From positions 1-8,502 of the forward strand of contig JACDEA010000072.1 of NCBI GenBank assembly GCA_013816725.1: 8,502 nt of DNA, read 5' to 3'. The notes beneath the pieces were generated by a model that worked only from the letters and a program-made list of their open reading frames with translations, did not search any database and was not told where the DNA came from. Of the stretch, positions 1-6,480 are shown in pieces; position 1 is the first letter of the stretch; each line of letters opens with the position of its first letter. A program made the translations under genes and the position numbers. The stretch is from Actinomycetota bacterium (GTDB lineage: Bacteria > Actinomycetota > Acidimicrobiia > Acidimicrobiales > JACDEA01).

Positions 1-1
1 G

Positions 2-349
2 GCGACAGCCGCTCTTGGCGCGCCGGCGGTGGCCCGCCCGGCGCCACCGGCCCGGGCCAGCCGCAACCGGATTCAGGTGGCGTCGGTCGGCGTCGCCGTC
101 CCCATCGGCACCGACGTATGGACCCGACTGGCCCGTTGCGAGTCGGGCGGCGACCCCCGGGCCGTCGGCGGGCGGGGCAAGTTCTTCGGCGCGTTCCAGT
201 TCACGCTGGCCAGCTGGCACTCGGTGGGCATGACCGGCAACCCGATCGACCACTCCTTCGCAGATCAGGTGGCCGCCGCCCAGCGCCTTCAGGCCCGGTC
301 GGGGTGGCACAACTGGCCGGTGTGCGCCCGCCGGGTGATGCAGCGGTAG
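2..349 (+). CDS. Rpf-like transglycosylase domain protein, 5'-truncated
   Basis: This is the 3' end of a gene that starts before the window; the frame is open from base 2. The visible 115 residues begin with an Ala/Pro-rich stretch that could be the tail of a signal peptide or a linker. A compact domain then matches the resuscitation-promoting factor / transglycosylase-like family: VWTRLARCESGG (visible residues 39-50), FGAFQFTLASWHSVG (62-76) and GWHNWPVCARR near the C terminus. Glu47 just after Cys46 is in the place of the catalytic glutamate of Rpf proteins, and Cys46 and Cys108 are placed to form the family's conserved disulfide. Family members are secreted and cleave the glycan strands of peptidoglycan, which in actinobacteria supports growth and exit from dormancy. 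A GTG at 29 could serve as a start but would remove the leader, so I treat the gene as partial. The stop is TAG, 14 bases before the next gene. Confidence 0.85.
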   Translation, partial: ATAALGAPAVARPAPPARASRNRIQVASVGVAVPIGTDVWTRLARCESGGDPRAVGGRGKFFGAFQFTLASWHSVGMTGNPIDHSFADQVAAAQRLQARSGWHNWPVCARRVMQR

Positions 350-363
350 GCGAGACTGACGGC

Positions 364-909
364 GTGGACGCCCGTCTCCGTGACACGCTGGCCGCCATCG
401 ACGCGGTCAACGCCGAGGACCCGAACCGCCTGGTCGTTCGGGGCGAGGAACGGCCCAAGGCCCTCGGCGAAGCCGAGCTGGCCACCGACTGGGTCACCCA
501 GCTGGTACCCGAGCCGAGCGCGGCGCTGCTCCTGGCCGTGCGCGCTCACCATCTACGCCGGTGGACGATCCCCCGCTCGACCTATCCCGACGGCCGGGCC
601 GGGTACCTGCGTTGGCGACGCGACCTGCACGACGTCCACGCCGACGACGTGGCCGTCATCATGGGCGAACACGGGTGGGACGACGCCACCGTCACACGGG
701 TGCAGGACATCATCCGCAAGCGAGGCCTGGGCAGGATCAACGACGCCGAGTTACAGGCCTTCGAGGACGCGCTGTGCCTCGTGTTCATCGAAACCCAGTA
801 CGACGCGCTGGCCGGCCGCCTGGCCGACGAGACCATGACGAACGTCGTCGACAAGACGCTCAAGAAGATGAGCGCGCAAGGCCAGGCCCTCGCCGCTACG
901 TTGCGCTGA
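364..909 (+). CDS. DUF4202 family protein
   Basis: A 181-residue protein that I recognise as the DUF4202 family, whose members are about this long. Family hallmarks run in order: AAIDAVNAEDPN near the N terminus (residues 10-21), ERPKALGEAELATDWV (29-44), AHHLRRWTIPRSTYP (61-75), AGYLRWRRDLHDVHA (79-93), FEDALCLVFIE (133-143) and DKTLKKMS near the C terminus (163-170). There is no signal peptide or membrane segment, so it is probably cytoplasmic. The biochemical function is unknown. The paired His62/His63 and the Glu134-Asp135 pair on what look like helices recall metal-binding HD-type domains, but this is my inference. GTG at 364 is chosen because the homologous region starts there; GTG at 322 in the same frame lies inside the upstream gene. 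The stop overlaps the start of the next gene by one base (TGATG), suggesting translational coupling. Confidence 0.85.
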   Translation: MDARLRDTLAAIDAVNAEDPNRLVVRGEERPKALGEAELATDWVTQLVPEPSAALLLAVRAHHLRRWTIPRSTYPDGRAGYLRWRRDLHDVHADDVAVIMGEHGWDDATVTRVQDIIRKRGLGRINDAELQAFEDALCLVFIETQYDALAGRLADETMTNVVDKTLKKMSAQGQALAATLR

Positions 910-1166
910 TGGCGACCGCGACACCGACACCGAGCCCGAACCCCAACGCGTTGAAGTTCGACCTCGACGTCGCGCTGCCCGACACGCTGAACTTCGCGTC
1001 AGCCGACGAAGCGGCGGCCAACCCGTTCGCGGCCGAGGTGTTCGCCGCACCGGGCGTGGCGTCGATCTTCGGTGTCAACGACTTCGTCACCGTCAACCGC
1101 CAGCCCGACGCCGACTGGGACCCGATCATCGCCGCGGTGCAGTCGGCCGCCGCCTCTCACCTCTAA
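909..1166 (+). CDS. Stand-alone Nfu/NifU N-terminal domain protein
   Basis: An 85-residue protein consisting almost entirely of an Nfu N-terminal domain (Nfu_N). The signature PNPNALKF lies at residues 10-17, followed by SADEAAANPFAAEVFAAPGV (31-50), then FGVNDFVTVNR (54-64) and DWDPII (69-74), which is the usual order of the domain. In full Nfu proteins this domain precedes a C-terminal domain with a CxxC motif that binds an Fe-S cluster. Here the protein ends after the first domain and contains no cysteine, so it cannot carry a cluster on its own. Single-domain Nfu_N proteins of unknown role are known in bacteria. The ATG shares its A with the TGA stop of the DUF4202 gene, so the two are almost certainly co-translated. 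It may act as an adaptor or partner of DUF4202, but this is inferred from context only. Confidence 0.85.
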   Translation: MATATPTPSPNPNALKFDLDVALPDTLNFASADEAAANPFAAEVFAAPGVASIFGVNDFVTVNRQPDADWDPIIAAVQSAAASHL

Positions 1167-1225
1167 ACCCTCGCGCTGGTCGACCTCGCGCGCGGCGCGC
1201 ACGCCGTAGCGGTGCCGATACCCGT

Positions 1226-2104
1226 TCAACTCACGGGCGTAGCGTCACCGACGGCCCGGGCCAGCTGCTCGCTGACGTCCCACAGGCGGCGGGCGGCGTC
1301 GACGTCCTGCGCCGCCTTCGAGGGCTGGCGCACCGTGCGCTTGACGAAGTACTTGCCGCTGACGCCGGCCACGTCGGGCGACGACGCCAGATAGATCGAG
1401 GTGTCGGCCCCCTTCTCGGGACTGATAAAGAACCGAGCCGCCAGCTTGATGCCCAGCCCGAGCAGGCCGGTGGTGTCGCCGTCGCGGCCGTAACCGGTGC
1501 GCACGGTGCCCGGGTGCAGCGAGTTGGCGGTGACGCCGGTGCCCTCGAGGCGCCGGGCCAGCTCCGTCGTGAACAAGATGTTGGCCAGCTTGGATTGCGC
1601 GTACACGCGCATCTGACGGTAGCGGCCGGTGTTCTGCAGGTCGTCGAAGTCGAGGCCCTTGCCTGCCCCCTTGTGCGCGGTCGACGCCACGTTGACGATG
1701 CGGGCCGGCGCGCTTTCCTTGATGCGGTCGAGGAGCAGGATCGTCAAGAGGAACGGGCCGAGATGGTTGACGGCGAACGTGGTCTCGTAGCCGTCCTCGG
1801 TCTCGCGCCGCTCGGTGAGGACGAGCCCGGCGTTGTTGACGAGCACGTCGATGCGCGGGCAGAGGTCGAGCAACTCGGCGGCACCGGATCGCACCGACGC
1901 CAGGCTGGCCAGGTCGAACACCACCAACTCCACGCTGTCGCTGCCGGCCCGATCCTTGATGTCCTCGACGGCGCGCTTGCCGCGGCCGGGATCGCGGGCG
2001 GTGATCACGACACTGGCGCCGGCCTTGGCCAGCGCCACCCCGGTCTCCAGGCCAATGCCGGAGTTGCCCCCGGTGATGATCACGGTCTTTCCGTTCATGG
2101 TCAT
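1226..2104 (-). CDS. Short-chain dehydrogenase/reductase, retinol dehydrogenase-like
   Basis: A 292-residue classical/extended-length SDR that probably uses NADP(H) or NAD(H) to oxidise or reduce an alcohol/ketone. The Rossmann nucleotide-binding motif TGGNSGIG is at residues 11-18, NNAG at 90-93, VNHLG with the conserved Asn at about 113, catalytic Ser141 in VNVASTAH, and the Tyr168-xxx-Lys172 pair in VYAQSKLAN. HPGTVRT (197-203) follows, as in retinol dehydrogenase/WWOX-like SDRs. Substrate is not predictable. The first ATG is preceded by GAAGGG and overlaps the amidase stop in an ATGA arrangement; a second ATG two codons in is also possible. The coupling indicates co-expression with the amidase and MFS genes. 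The 3' end faces the Nfu_N gene across 59 bases. In the same frame the ORF stays open further upstream across the amidase, but that part is an out-of-frame reading of the amidase. Confidence 0.93.
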   Translation of the reverse strand: MTMNGKTVIITGGNSGIGLETGVALAKAGASVVITARDPGRGKRAVEDIKDRAGSDSVELVVFDLASLASVRSGAAELLDLCPRIDVLVNNAGLVLTERRETEDGYETTFAVNHLGPFLLTILLLDRIKESAPARIVNVASTAHKGAGKGLDFDDLQNTGRYRQMRVYAQSKLANILFTTELARRLEGTGVTANSLHPGTVRTGYGRDGDTTGLLGLGIKLAARFFISPEKGADTSIYLASSPDVAGVSGKYFVKRTVRQPSKAAQDVDAARRLWDVSEQLARAVGDATPVS

Positions 2105-3492
2105 TCGAATCCCTTCGGCACTGCGTAGCCACCGCCGGAGCACTCGGCGACGAGCGACGCCAAGTGGATTGCTTCGCGGTCGCGCAGATAGGCGGTGACG
2201 ACCTGCACGCCGGTGGGGACGCCAGCGGTGGTGCGGCCGATCGGGGGTACCGCCGAGGGCAGGCCGACGACGCCGATCAGGCCGGTCCAGGACACGAGCT
2301 TGAAGTAGGGCTCGTCGGCGCCATTTACCTCGATCGTGCGGGTGGCGAAGTCGCCTTCCTGCAAGTGCGGGATGGCCGGGGTCAGCATCACCGGGCACAG
2401 GAGCGCGTCGTACGACTCGAACCACAGCGCCCACGTACGCCGCAGCGCGGCGCGCCGTTCGTCGGCGGCCAACCAGGCCCGGTGCGAGCCGCCCATGGCC
2501 TCGGCCGCCTCCCCCGGCATGCTCGGCGAGATGGCGGCGGCGATCAGCTGGTTGAACAGACTCAGTTGCTCGGCGAAGTCGACCGGCGGGCGGGCGTCGT
2601 CCACCGTGGCGCCGGCGTCGGACAACCCATCGGCCGCCCGGCGCAGGAGAGCGAGGTACTCGGCGTCGACCGGCGCGTCGGGCGCCTCGAACCACACGCC
2701 GACCCTGTACTCCCCCGCGTCGCGGCGGCGGGGCGCCGGCAGCTCGACGCGCCAAGCCAGCTCGCGCTCGGGCTCGGGCCCGGCGATGACGCCGAGGAGA
2801 AGGTCGAGGTCCTCCGCACTGCGAGCGAGCGGGCCGAACACGTTGATGTCGGCATCGGTGGTGCCGCCGCCGACGTGATCGAGGTAGCCGCGCTGCGCGA
2901 CGACGCCGAATGAGGGCTTGAGCCCGAACACACCGCAGCAGTGCGCGGGAATGCGGATGGATCCACCGATGTCGGTCCCCGTCTCGAACGCAGTGAGGCC
3001 GGCCGACACCGCGGCGGCCGGACCGCCCGACGAACCGCCCGGCACACGGTCGAGGGCCCACGGGTTGTTGGTCGTCCCGAAGATCTCGTTGTAGGTCTGG
3101 AGGTCGCCGGACCACTCGGGCACGTTGGTCTTGCCGAAGACCACCGCGCCGGCGTCTTTGAGCCGCCGCACCACCGGCGCGTCCTCCTGCGGCACGTGGT
3201 CGGTCAGGGCGACCGCGCCGCCCGTAGACCGCACCCCGCCGACCTCGATGGCGTCCTTGACCGTGATCGGCAGCCCGTGCAGCCGGCCGAGGTCGTCGCC
3301 ACGGGCCACGACCGCGTCGGCCGCCGTCGCCGCGTCACGCGCTCGGTCGACGTCGAGCGTCACCACCGCGTTGATCGCCGGGTTCAGACGCTCGATGCGG
3401 TCGAGGTACACGTCGAGCAACTCGCGGCTGGAAATCTCCTTGGCCCGGATCGCCGCCGCCAGCGCGGTGGCCGACTGCGTCGCGCCCGTCAC
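2101..3492 (-). CDS. Amidase-signature family hydrolase
   Basis: A 463-residue amidase of the amidase-signature (AS) family, which hydrolyses amide bonds with a Ser-cisSer-Lys triad. Lys79 lies in GLPITVKD, the cis-Ser is Ser154 in GGSSGG, and the nucleophile is Ser178 in TDIGGSIR. The spacings Lys-75-Ser and Ser-24-Ser equal those I recall for fatty acid amide hydrolase. The N-terminal helical part (SATALAAAIRAKEISSRELLDVYLDRIERLNPAINAVV) and the C-terminal GLPSAVPPIG / PTGVQVV segments are typical of the family, and length is normal. There is no signal peptide, so it is probably cytoplasmic. GTG at 3492 is chosen because conserved sequence starts right after it and it lies 22 bases past the MFS stop; no good ribosome binding site is visible there, so the start could shift slightly. 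The substrate is unknown. It could be a general aryl/alkyl amidase; a GatA role is unlikely because no gatB/gatC is adjacent. Confidence 0.92.
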   Translation of the reverse strand: MTGATQSATALAAAIRAKEISSRELLDVYLDRIERLNPAINAVVTLDVDRARDAATAADAVVARGDDLGRLHGLPITVKDAIEVGGVRSTGGAVALTDHVPQEDAPVVRRLKDAGAVVFGKTNVPEWSGDLQTYNEIFGTTNNPWALDRVPGGSSGGPAAAVSAGLTAFETGTDIGGSIRIPAHCCGVFGLKPSFGVVAQRGYLDHVGGGTTDADINVFGPLARSAEDLDLLLGVIAGPEPERELAWRVELPAPRRRDAGEYRVGVWFEAPDAPVDAEYLALLRRAADGLSDAGATVDDARPPVDFAEQLSLFNQLIAAAISPSMPGEAAEAMGGSHRAWLAADERRAALRRTWALWFESYDALLCPVMLTPAIPHLQEGDFATRTIEVNGADEPYFKLVSWTGLIGVVGLPSAVPPIGRTTAGVPTGVQVVTAYLRDREAIHLASLVAECSGGGYAVPKGFE

Positions 3493-3514
3493 GCCGGCAA
3501 CCGTAGCGAGTGCG

Positions 3515-4738
3515 TCAGCGGCGTGAGGCGGTGCTGTAGCGGGAGAAGCTGGGGACGGCGGCGGCGAACACGGCGGCGCCGGCGATGCAGGCCAGGCCGC
3601 CCGACACGATGGCGAACGGCACACCGACGAGACCGCCGACGACGCCGGCCTCCACGTCGCCCAGCACCGGCCCGCCGGCGTACACGGCGATCTCCACGCC
3701 GCTGACCCGCCCGCGAAGGTCGTCGGGGGTGACATCTGCCGCGATGGCCGAGCGATACACCCCCGAGATCATGTCGGCCGCGCCGGCGGCGGCGAACATC
3801 ACCAGGACGACGACCGGAGCGCGGCTCAACCCCGCTATCGCGATCGCTACGCCCCATACCGCCACCGCGACGAGAACGGCCCGGCCCTGGTGACGGACGC
3901 GCGCCGTCCAGCCGCTGCCGAGCGACGCGACGAAGGCGCCCGCGGCCACCGATGACACCAGGAGCCCGTAGAGGCCCGGTCCGCCGCCCAGGCGCTCGGA
4001 GAGCGCGGGAAAGAGAGCGCGCGGCATGCCGAACACCATCGCGAGCAGGTCGACGCCGAACACGCTCATCACCACGGAGTGGCCGCGCAAGAATCGCAGC
4101 CCCTGCAGGACCGAGTCGCGCGACGCGCGTTGCGCGCCGTCGACCGGCGGCGACGGCGCCAGGCCGGCGAAGGCGACCAGCGCCAGGGCGTACGTGCCCA
4201 CGTCGACGGAGTACGCCGCGGCCAGACCGAACCCGCCGATGAGCAGCCCGCCAACCGCGGGTCCGGCCATCATGCCGAACGACCCGTAGATCGCTTGCAA
4301 CGAGTAGGCCGCGGGCCGCAGCTCTTGGGTCAGCAGCAGCGGCAACAGGGAGCGGGTCACGGGATAGCTCACGGCGAAGATCCCGCTCGTCAACGCACCC
4401 AGCACATAGAGCAGCCACACCTTCGGATCGGGCAGCGATGCGTTGGCCACAAGAGCGATGGAGCAGGCCAGCGCGGCCACGTTCACGCCGAGCAGGAGCT
4501 TGCGCTTGTCGATGCTGTCGGCGAAGGCGCCGCCGATCAGCGAAAACGTCAGCAGGGGCAGCAACTGGGCCACGCCGAGGAGTCCCACGGCCAGCGACGA
4601 CCCCGTCTCGTGGAACACCTGGTACGGCAGGGCCGCCGCGGTGATCATGCTCCCGAGGAACGACACCCCCTGCCCCAACCACAACCGCCGGAAGTCGGGC
4701 GACACGCGCAGCGGCGTCGTGTCGACGAGCAAAGGCAC
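3515..4738 (-). CDS. MFS transporter, EntS/MFS_3-like exporter
   Basis: A 407-residue integral membrane protein with the repeated hydrophobic segments expected for about 12 membrane helices. The N-terminal SPDFRRLWLGQGVSFLGSM (13-31) and the loop motif A variant GGAFADSIDKRK (69-80) are typical of the MFS_3 / enterobactin-exporter-like branch. So is RSAIAADVTPDDLRGRVSG in the second half. Members export small molecules such as siderophores, macrolides or other drugs using the proton gradient; the substrate here cannot be told. The chosen start is GTG at 4738, which begins just before the conserved region; no strong ribosome binding site precedes it. Forty GC-rich bases separate it from the inverted repeat at 4779-4841. 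Downstream, 22 bases lead to the amidase, so MFS, amidase and SDR probably form one transcription unit. Confidence 0.92.
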   Translation of the reverse strand: MPLLVDTTPLRVSPDFRRLWLGQGVSFLGSMITAAALPYQVFHETGSSLAVGLLGVAQLLPLLTFSLIGGAFADSIDKRKLLLGVNVAALACSIALVANASLPDPKVWLLYVLGALTSGIFAVSYPVTRSLLPLLLTQELRPAAYSLQAIYGSFGMMAGPAVGGLLIGGFGLAAAYSVDVGTYALALVAFAGLAPSPPVDGAQRASRDSVLQGLRFLRGHSVVMSVFGVDLLAMVFGMPRALFPALSERLGGGPGLYGLLVSSVAAGAFVASLGSGWTARVRHQGRAVLVAVAVWGVAIAIAGLSRAPVVVLVMFAAAGAADMISGVYRSAIAADVTPDDLRGRVSGVEIAVYAGGPVLGDVEAGVVGGLVGVPFAIVSGGLACIAGAAVFAAAVPSFSRYSTASRR

Positions 4739-4778
4739 GCCACGAGGCTACCGACGCCCGCCGCGCCCGCCCCCACCG

Positions 4779-4841
4779 TTCTGGAGGCAATAGGTCGCCA
4801 ATTCAGCGACAGCTGATCCCGGCGACCTATTGCCTCCAGAA
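4779..4841. repeat. Perfect 21-bp inverted repeat with 21-base spacer
   Basis: Bases 4779-4799 and 4821-4841 are exact reverse complements over 21 bases (core CTGGAGGCAATAGGTCGCC and its complement). They are separated by 21 bases that themselves hold a nested 5-bp dyad, TCAGC (4803-4807) and GCTGA (4812-4816). The whole element is thus a nearly coaxial 63-base palindrome. It lies between the hotdog-protein gene, whose TGA stop abuts the right arm at 4842, and the MFS gene. The arms are 12/21 G+C, lower than the surrounding sequence. There is no T-tract after the hairpin in either direction, so a canonical intrinsic terminator is not supported. A U-less terminator, an mRNA-processing or stability element inside the operon, or a dispersed genomic palindromic repeat are all possible. 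Confidence 0.9.
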
Positions 4842-5621
4842 TCAAGCTCGGCGGACCGGCTCGTAGATCGCGGTGTGGCGGATGGCCATGACGGGACGGG
4901 TCGCGTCGGCCACGACGAGCAGGTCGAGGTCGACGAACTTGTGGCCCTTGCGCTCATAGCACGCCGCAGTGCGGCCCCGGATCGACCAGCGCTCACCGTC
5001 GGCCACCGCGCTGAAGTGCTCGGCCGTCGTCTCGACATGGATCCACGGGCCCAGCTTCACGTTCGAGCTGAGGATGTAGTTGGCGAAGCTCACGATGTAG
5101 CCGGGGTGGGCCACCGCGGCGGTGCGCCATAGCGCGAGGTCATCCGCGATCGGGCCGAGGTACTCCTCCGCCTTGTCGGCATGAAACCCGGCGTCGAGCG
5201 AGCCGAGCGGCGTCCCTGCCGCCAGCGACTCGGGCGACGCCGGGTGGCGGGTCGCCGGCAGGGGCGCTTCCGAATACCCCCCCACGTCGGGCACCGCCCG
5301 AGCATGCCGACCTGCCGTGCCCGTCGCGCACGTCTCGCCCCGGCCGTTGCGGACGGTGAGCGCGCCGCTGTCGTCGTCGAACTCGACCGTCGTCGCATCG
5401 CCCTCGTACACCGGCTTTACGAAGCGGGCGTTGAGCGAGCCGTGCTCGACCCAGCCGAGACCCCACCGCTCGGCGACCGGCCGCACCATGTACGCGTACA
5501 CCGTCACGCCGGGTACGAGGCCGCCCTTGAAGCCGTACTGCTGGGCGACGTCGTCGGCGTGGATACGGTTCTCCGACTGGGTCGCCGTGTTGTGGGCCCG
5601 GACCGCGTACGTCAGCGTCAC
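4842..5621 (-). CDS. MaoC-like double-hotdog protein with altered active-site motif
   Basis: A 259-residue protein that reads as two hotdog domains. The N-terminal domain has a MaoC-like segment, SENRIHADDVAQQYGFKGGLVPG (residues 16-38). The hydratase signature D-x-N-x-x-H appears as S16-E-N18-R-I-H21, and the usual HG after the helix is PG. The Asp normally needed for hydration is therefore missing while Asn and His remain. The second half (about 165-255) contains LGPWIHVETTAEHF and GHKFVDLDLLVV, typical hotdog strands. The natural reading is an acyl-CoA-binding protein related to enoyl-CoA hydratases that may be catalytically different, or an inactive partner of the neighbouring hydratase. 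The start GTG at 5621 overlaps the TGA of the upstream MaoC gene (GTGA), so the two are probably co-translated. The stop abuts the large inverted repeat. Confidence 0.82.
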   Translation of the reverse strand: MTLTYAVRAHNTATQSENRIHADDVAQQYGFKGGLVPGVTVYAYMVRPVAERWGLGWVEHGSLNARFVKPVYEGDATTVEFDDDSGALTVRNGRGETCATGTAGRHARAVPDVGGYSEAPLPATRHPASPESLAAGTPLGSLDAGFHADKAEEYLGPIADDLALWRTAAVAHPGYIVSFANYILSSNVKLGPWIHVETTAEHFSAVADGERWSIRGRTAACYERKGHKFVDLDLLVVADATRPVMAIRHTAIYEPVRRA

Positions 5622-6463
5622 GCGAACGTGCAGCGACCGCCGTCGATCACCACTTCATCGCGCTGCGTGCGCGTCTGGAACACCGCCTCGTTCGCGGTGA
5701 CCCACATCGAGACGGTGAGCGTGTCGCCCGGATACACCGGGCGGGAGAAGCGACCCTCCATCGACCCGAACCGGGCCGGGTCGCTCCCGCACAGCGTGTG
5801 CAGCAATGCACGGCCCGTGAACCCGTAAGTGCACAGCCCGTGCAGGATCGGCTTCTCGAACCCGGCCAGCTTCGCCACTTCGGGATCGGAGTGCAGCGGG
5901 TTGCGATCGCCCGACAAGCGATACGTGAGGGCCTGGTCGGGCCGCGTGTCATAGCTCACCACGTGATCGGGCGCCCGTTCGGGAGCGGCGTTGCGACCGC
6001 CCGAAGGACCGCGGTCGCCGCCCCACCCACCCTCGCCGCGGATGAACACGGCCGAGCGATTGGTGAACTGCGGCTCGCCGGTCGTGGTGTCGACGGACTC
6101 CGACTCCATCTCGATCACCGCGCCGGAGCCCTTGTCCCAGATCGCCGACACCTTGCTGACGGTGCGCACCGTGCCGGCCACCGGGATGGGTTTGTGCACG
6201 GTGATGGCCTGCTCGCCGTGCACGAGCATGGTGAAGTTGAAGTCGCCGATCTCGGCCAGCGCGTTGCCGCCGGCGCCGGCGATCACCGCGAACGTGGGCA
6301 GCACCTGCTGGTCGATCCCGCGCGAGTTCTCGGTGGTGAAGGCCAACTCGTCGAGGCCGGCGCCCACGCCGACGGCGTAGAGCAGCGCTTCCTTGGACGT
6401 CCATGAGCGCTCGACCGGCTCGGAGGTGGATCCAACAGCGTCGGGGTTGATCGGCATGGCCAT
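5618..6463 (-). CDS. MaoC family enoyl-CoA hydratase 2
   Basis: A 281-residue double-hotdog hydratase-2 type protein, expected to hydrate trans-2-enoyl-CoA to (R)-3-hydroxyacyl-CoA in fatty-acid or sterol-side-chain beta-oxidation. The N-terminal hotdog includes RSWTSKEALLYAVGVGAG (19-36), typical of these actinobacterial and peroxisomal MFE-2-like hydratases. The C-terminal domain has the full catalytic signature in YRLSGDRNPLHSDPEVA: Asp186-x-Asn-x-x-His191, then GF (201-202) and PILHGL (205-210), with the same Asp-to-His spacing as human MFE-2. ATG at 6463 is chosen: it has AGGTG nine bases upstream and lies within the family's expected N terminus. GTG at 6475 and ATG at 6457 are alternatives. 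The gene is head-to-head with the aldo/keto reductase and overlaps the next hotdog gene. Specific acyl chain is not determinable. Confidence 0.93.
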   Translation of the reverse strand: MAMPINPDAVGSTSEPVERSWTSKEALLYAVGVGAGLDELAFTTENSRGIDQQVLPTFAVIAGAGGNALAEIGDFNFTMLVHGEQAITVHKPIPVAGTVRTVSKVSAIWDKGSGAVIEMESESVDTTTGEPQFTNRSAVFIRGEGGWGGDRGPSGGRNAAPERAPDHVVSYDTRPDQALTYRLSGDRNPLHSDPEVAKLAGFEKPILHGLCTYGFTGRALLHTLCGSDPARFGSMEGRFSRPVYPGDTLTVSMWVTANEAVFQTRTQRDEVVIDGGRCTFA

Positions 6464-6480
6464 AGGCTTTAGCACCTATG
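6461..6480. promoter_or_regulatory. Dyad holding both divergent start codons
   Basis: CATAGG at 6461-6466 and CCTATG at 6475-6480 are perfect inverted repeats around eight bases (CTTTAGCA). The left arm contains the reversed ATG of the MaoC gene and the right arm the ATG of the aldo/keto reductase gene, leaving only 14 bases between the two start codons. On the + strand TAGGCT at 6463-6468 fits the TAnnnT pattern of an actinobacterial -10 box and would start transcription at about the reductase ATG, that is, a leaderless mRNA. The minus-strand equivalent is TAGGTG, a poorer match. Promoter or operator function is inferred from position and symmetry only. Confidence 0.4.

Noticed and set aside
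1167..1225. Bidirectional terminator between the Nfu_N and SDR genes
   Set aside because: The gap holds GGTCGACC and GCGC-rich stretches that can pair only with internal loops, and no T-tract; not strong enough to call.
2164..2913. Plus-strand 249-residue open frame opposite the amidase
   Set aside because: It is an antisense shadow typical of high-GC DNA; no motif, and the amidase on the other strand is well supported.
2105..3115. In-frame upstream extension of the SDR reading frame (a 629-residue open frame)
   Set aside because: It is an Arg/Gly-rich out-of-frame reading of the amidase, which has full catalytic motifs in the other frame. SDR homology begins exactly at the ATG overlapping the amidase stop.
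4751..4777. G-quadruplex in the leader of the MFS transcript
   Set aside because: On the minus strand there are only three runs of three or more G; the rest are GG pairs, which is ordinary for this base composition.
3489..4790. Minus-strand 433-residue open frame over the MFS gene
   Set aside because: Composition is Arg/Gly-rich without any family motif, whereas the 407-residue frame gives a clear MFS protein.
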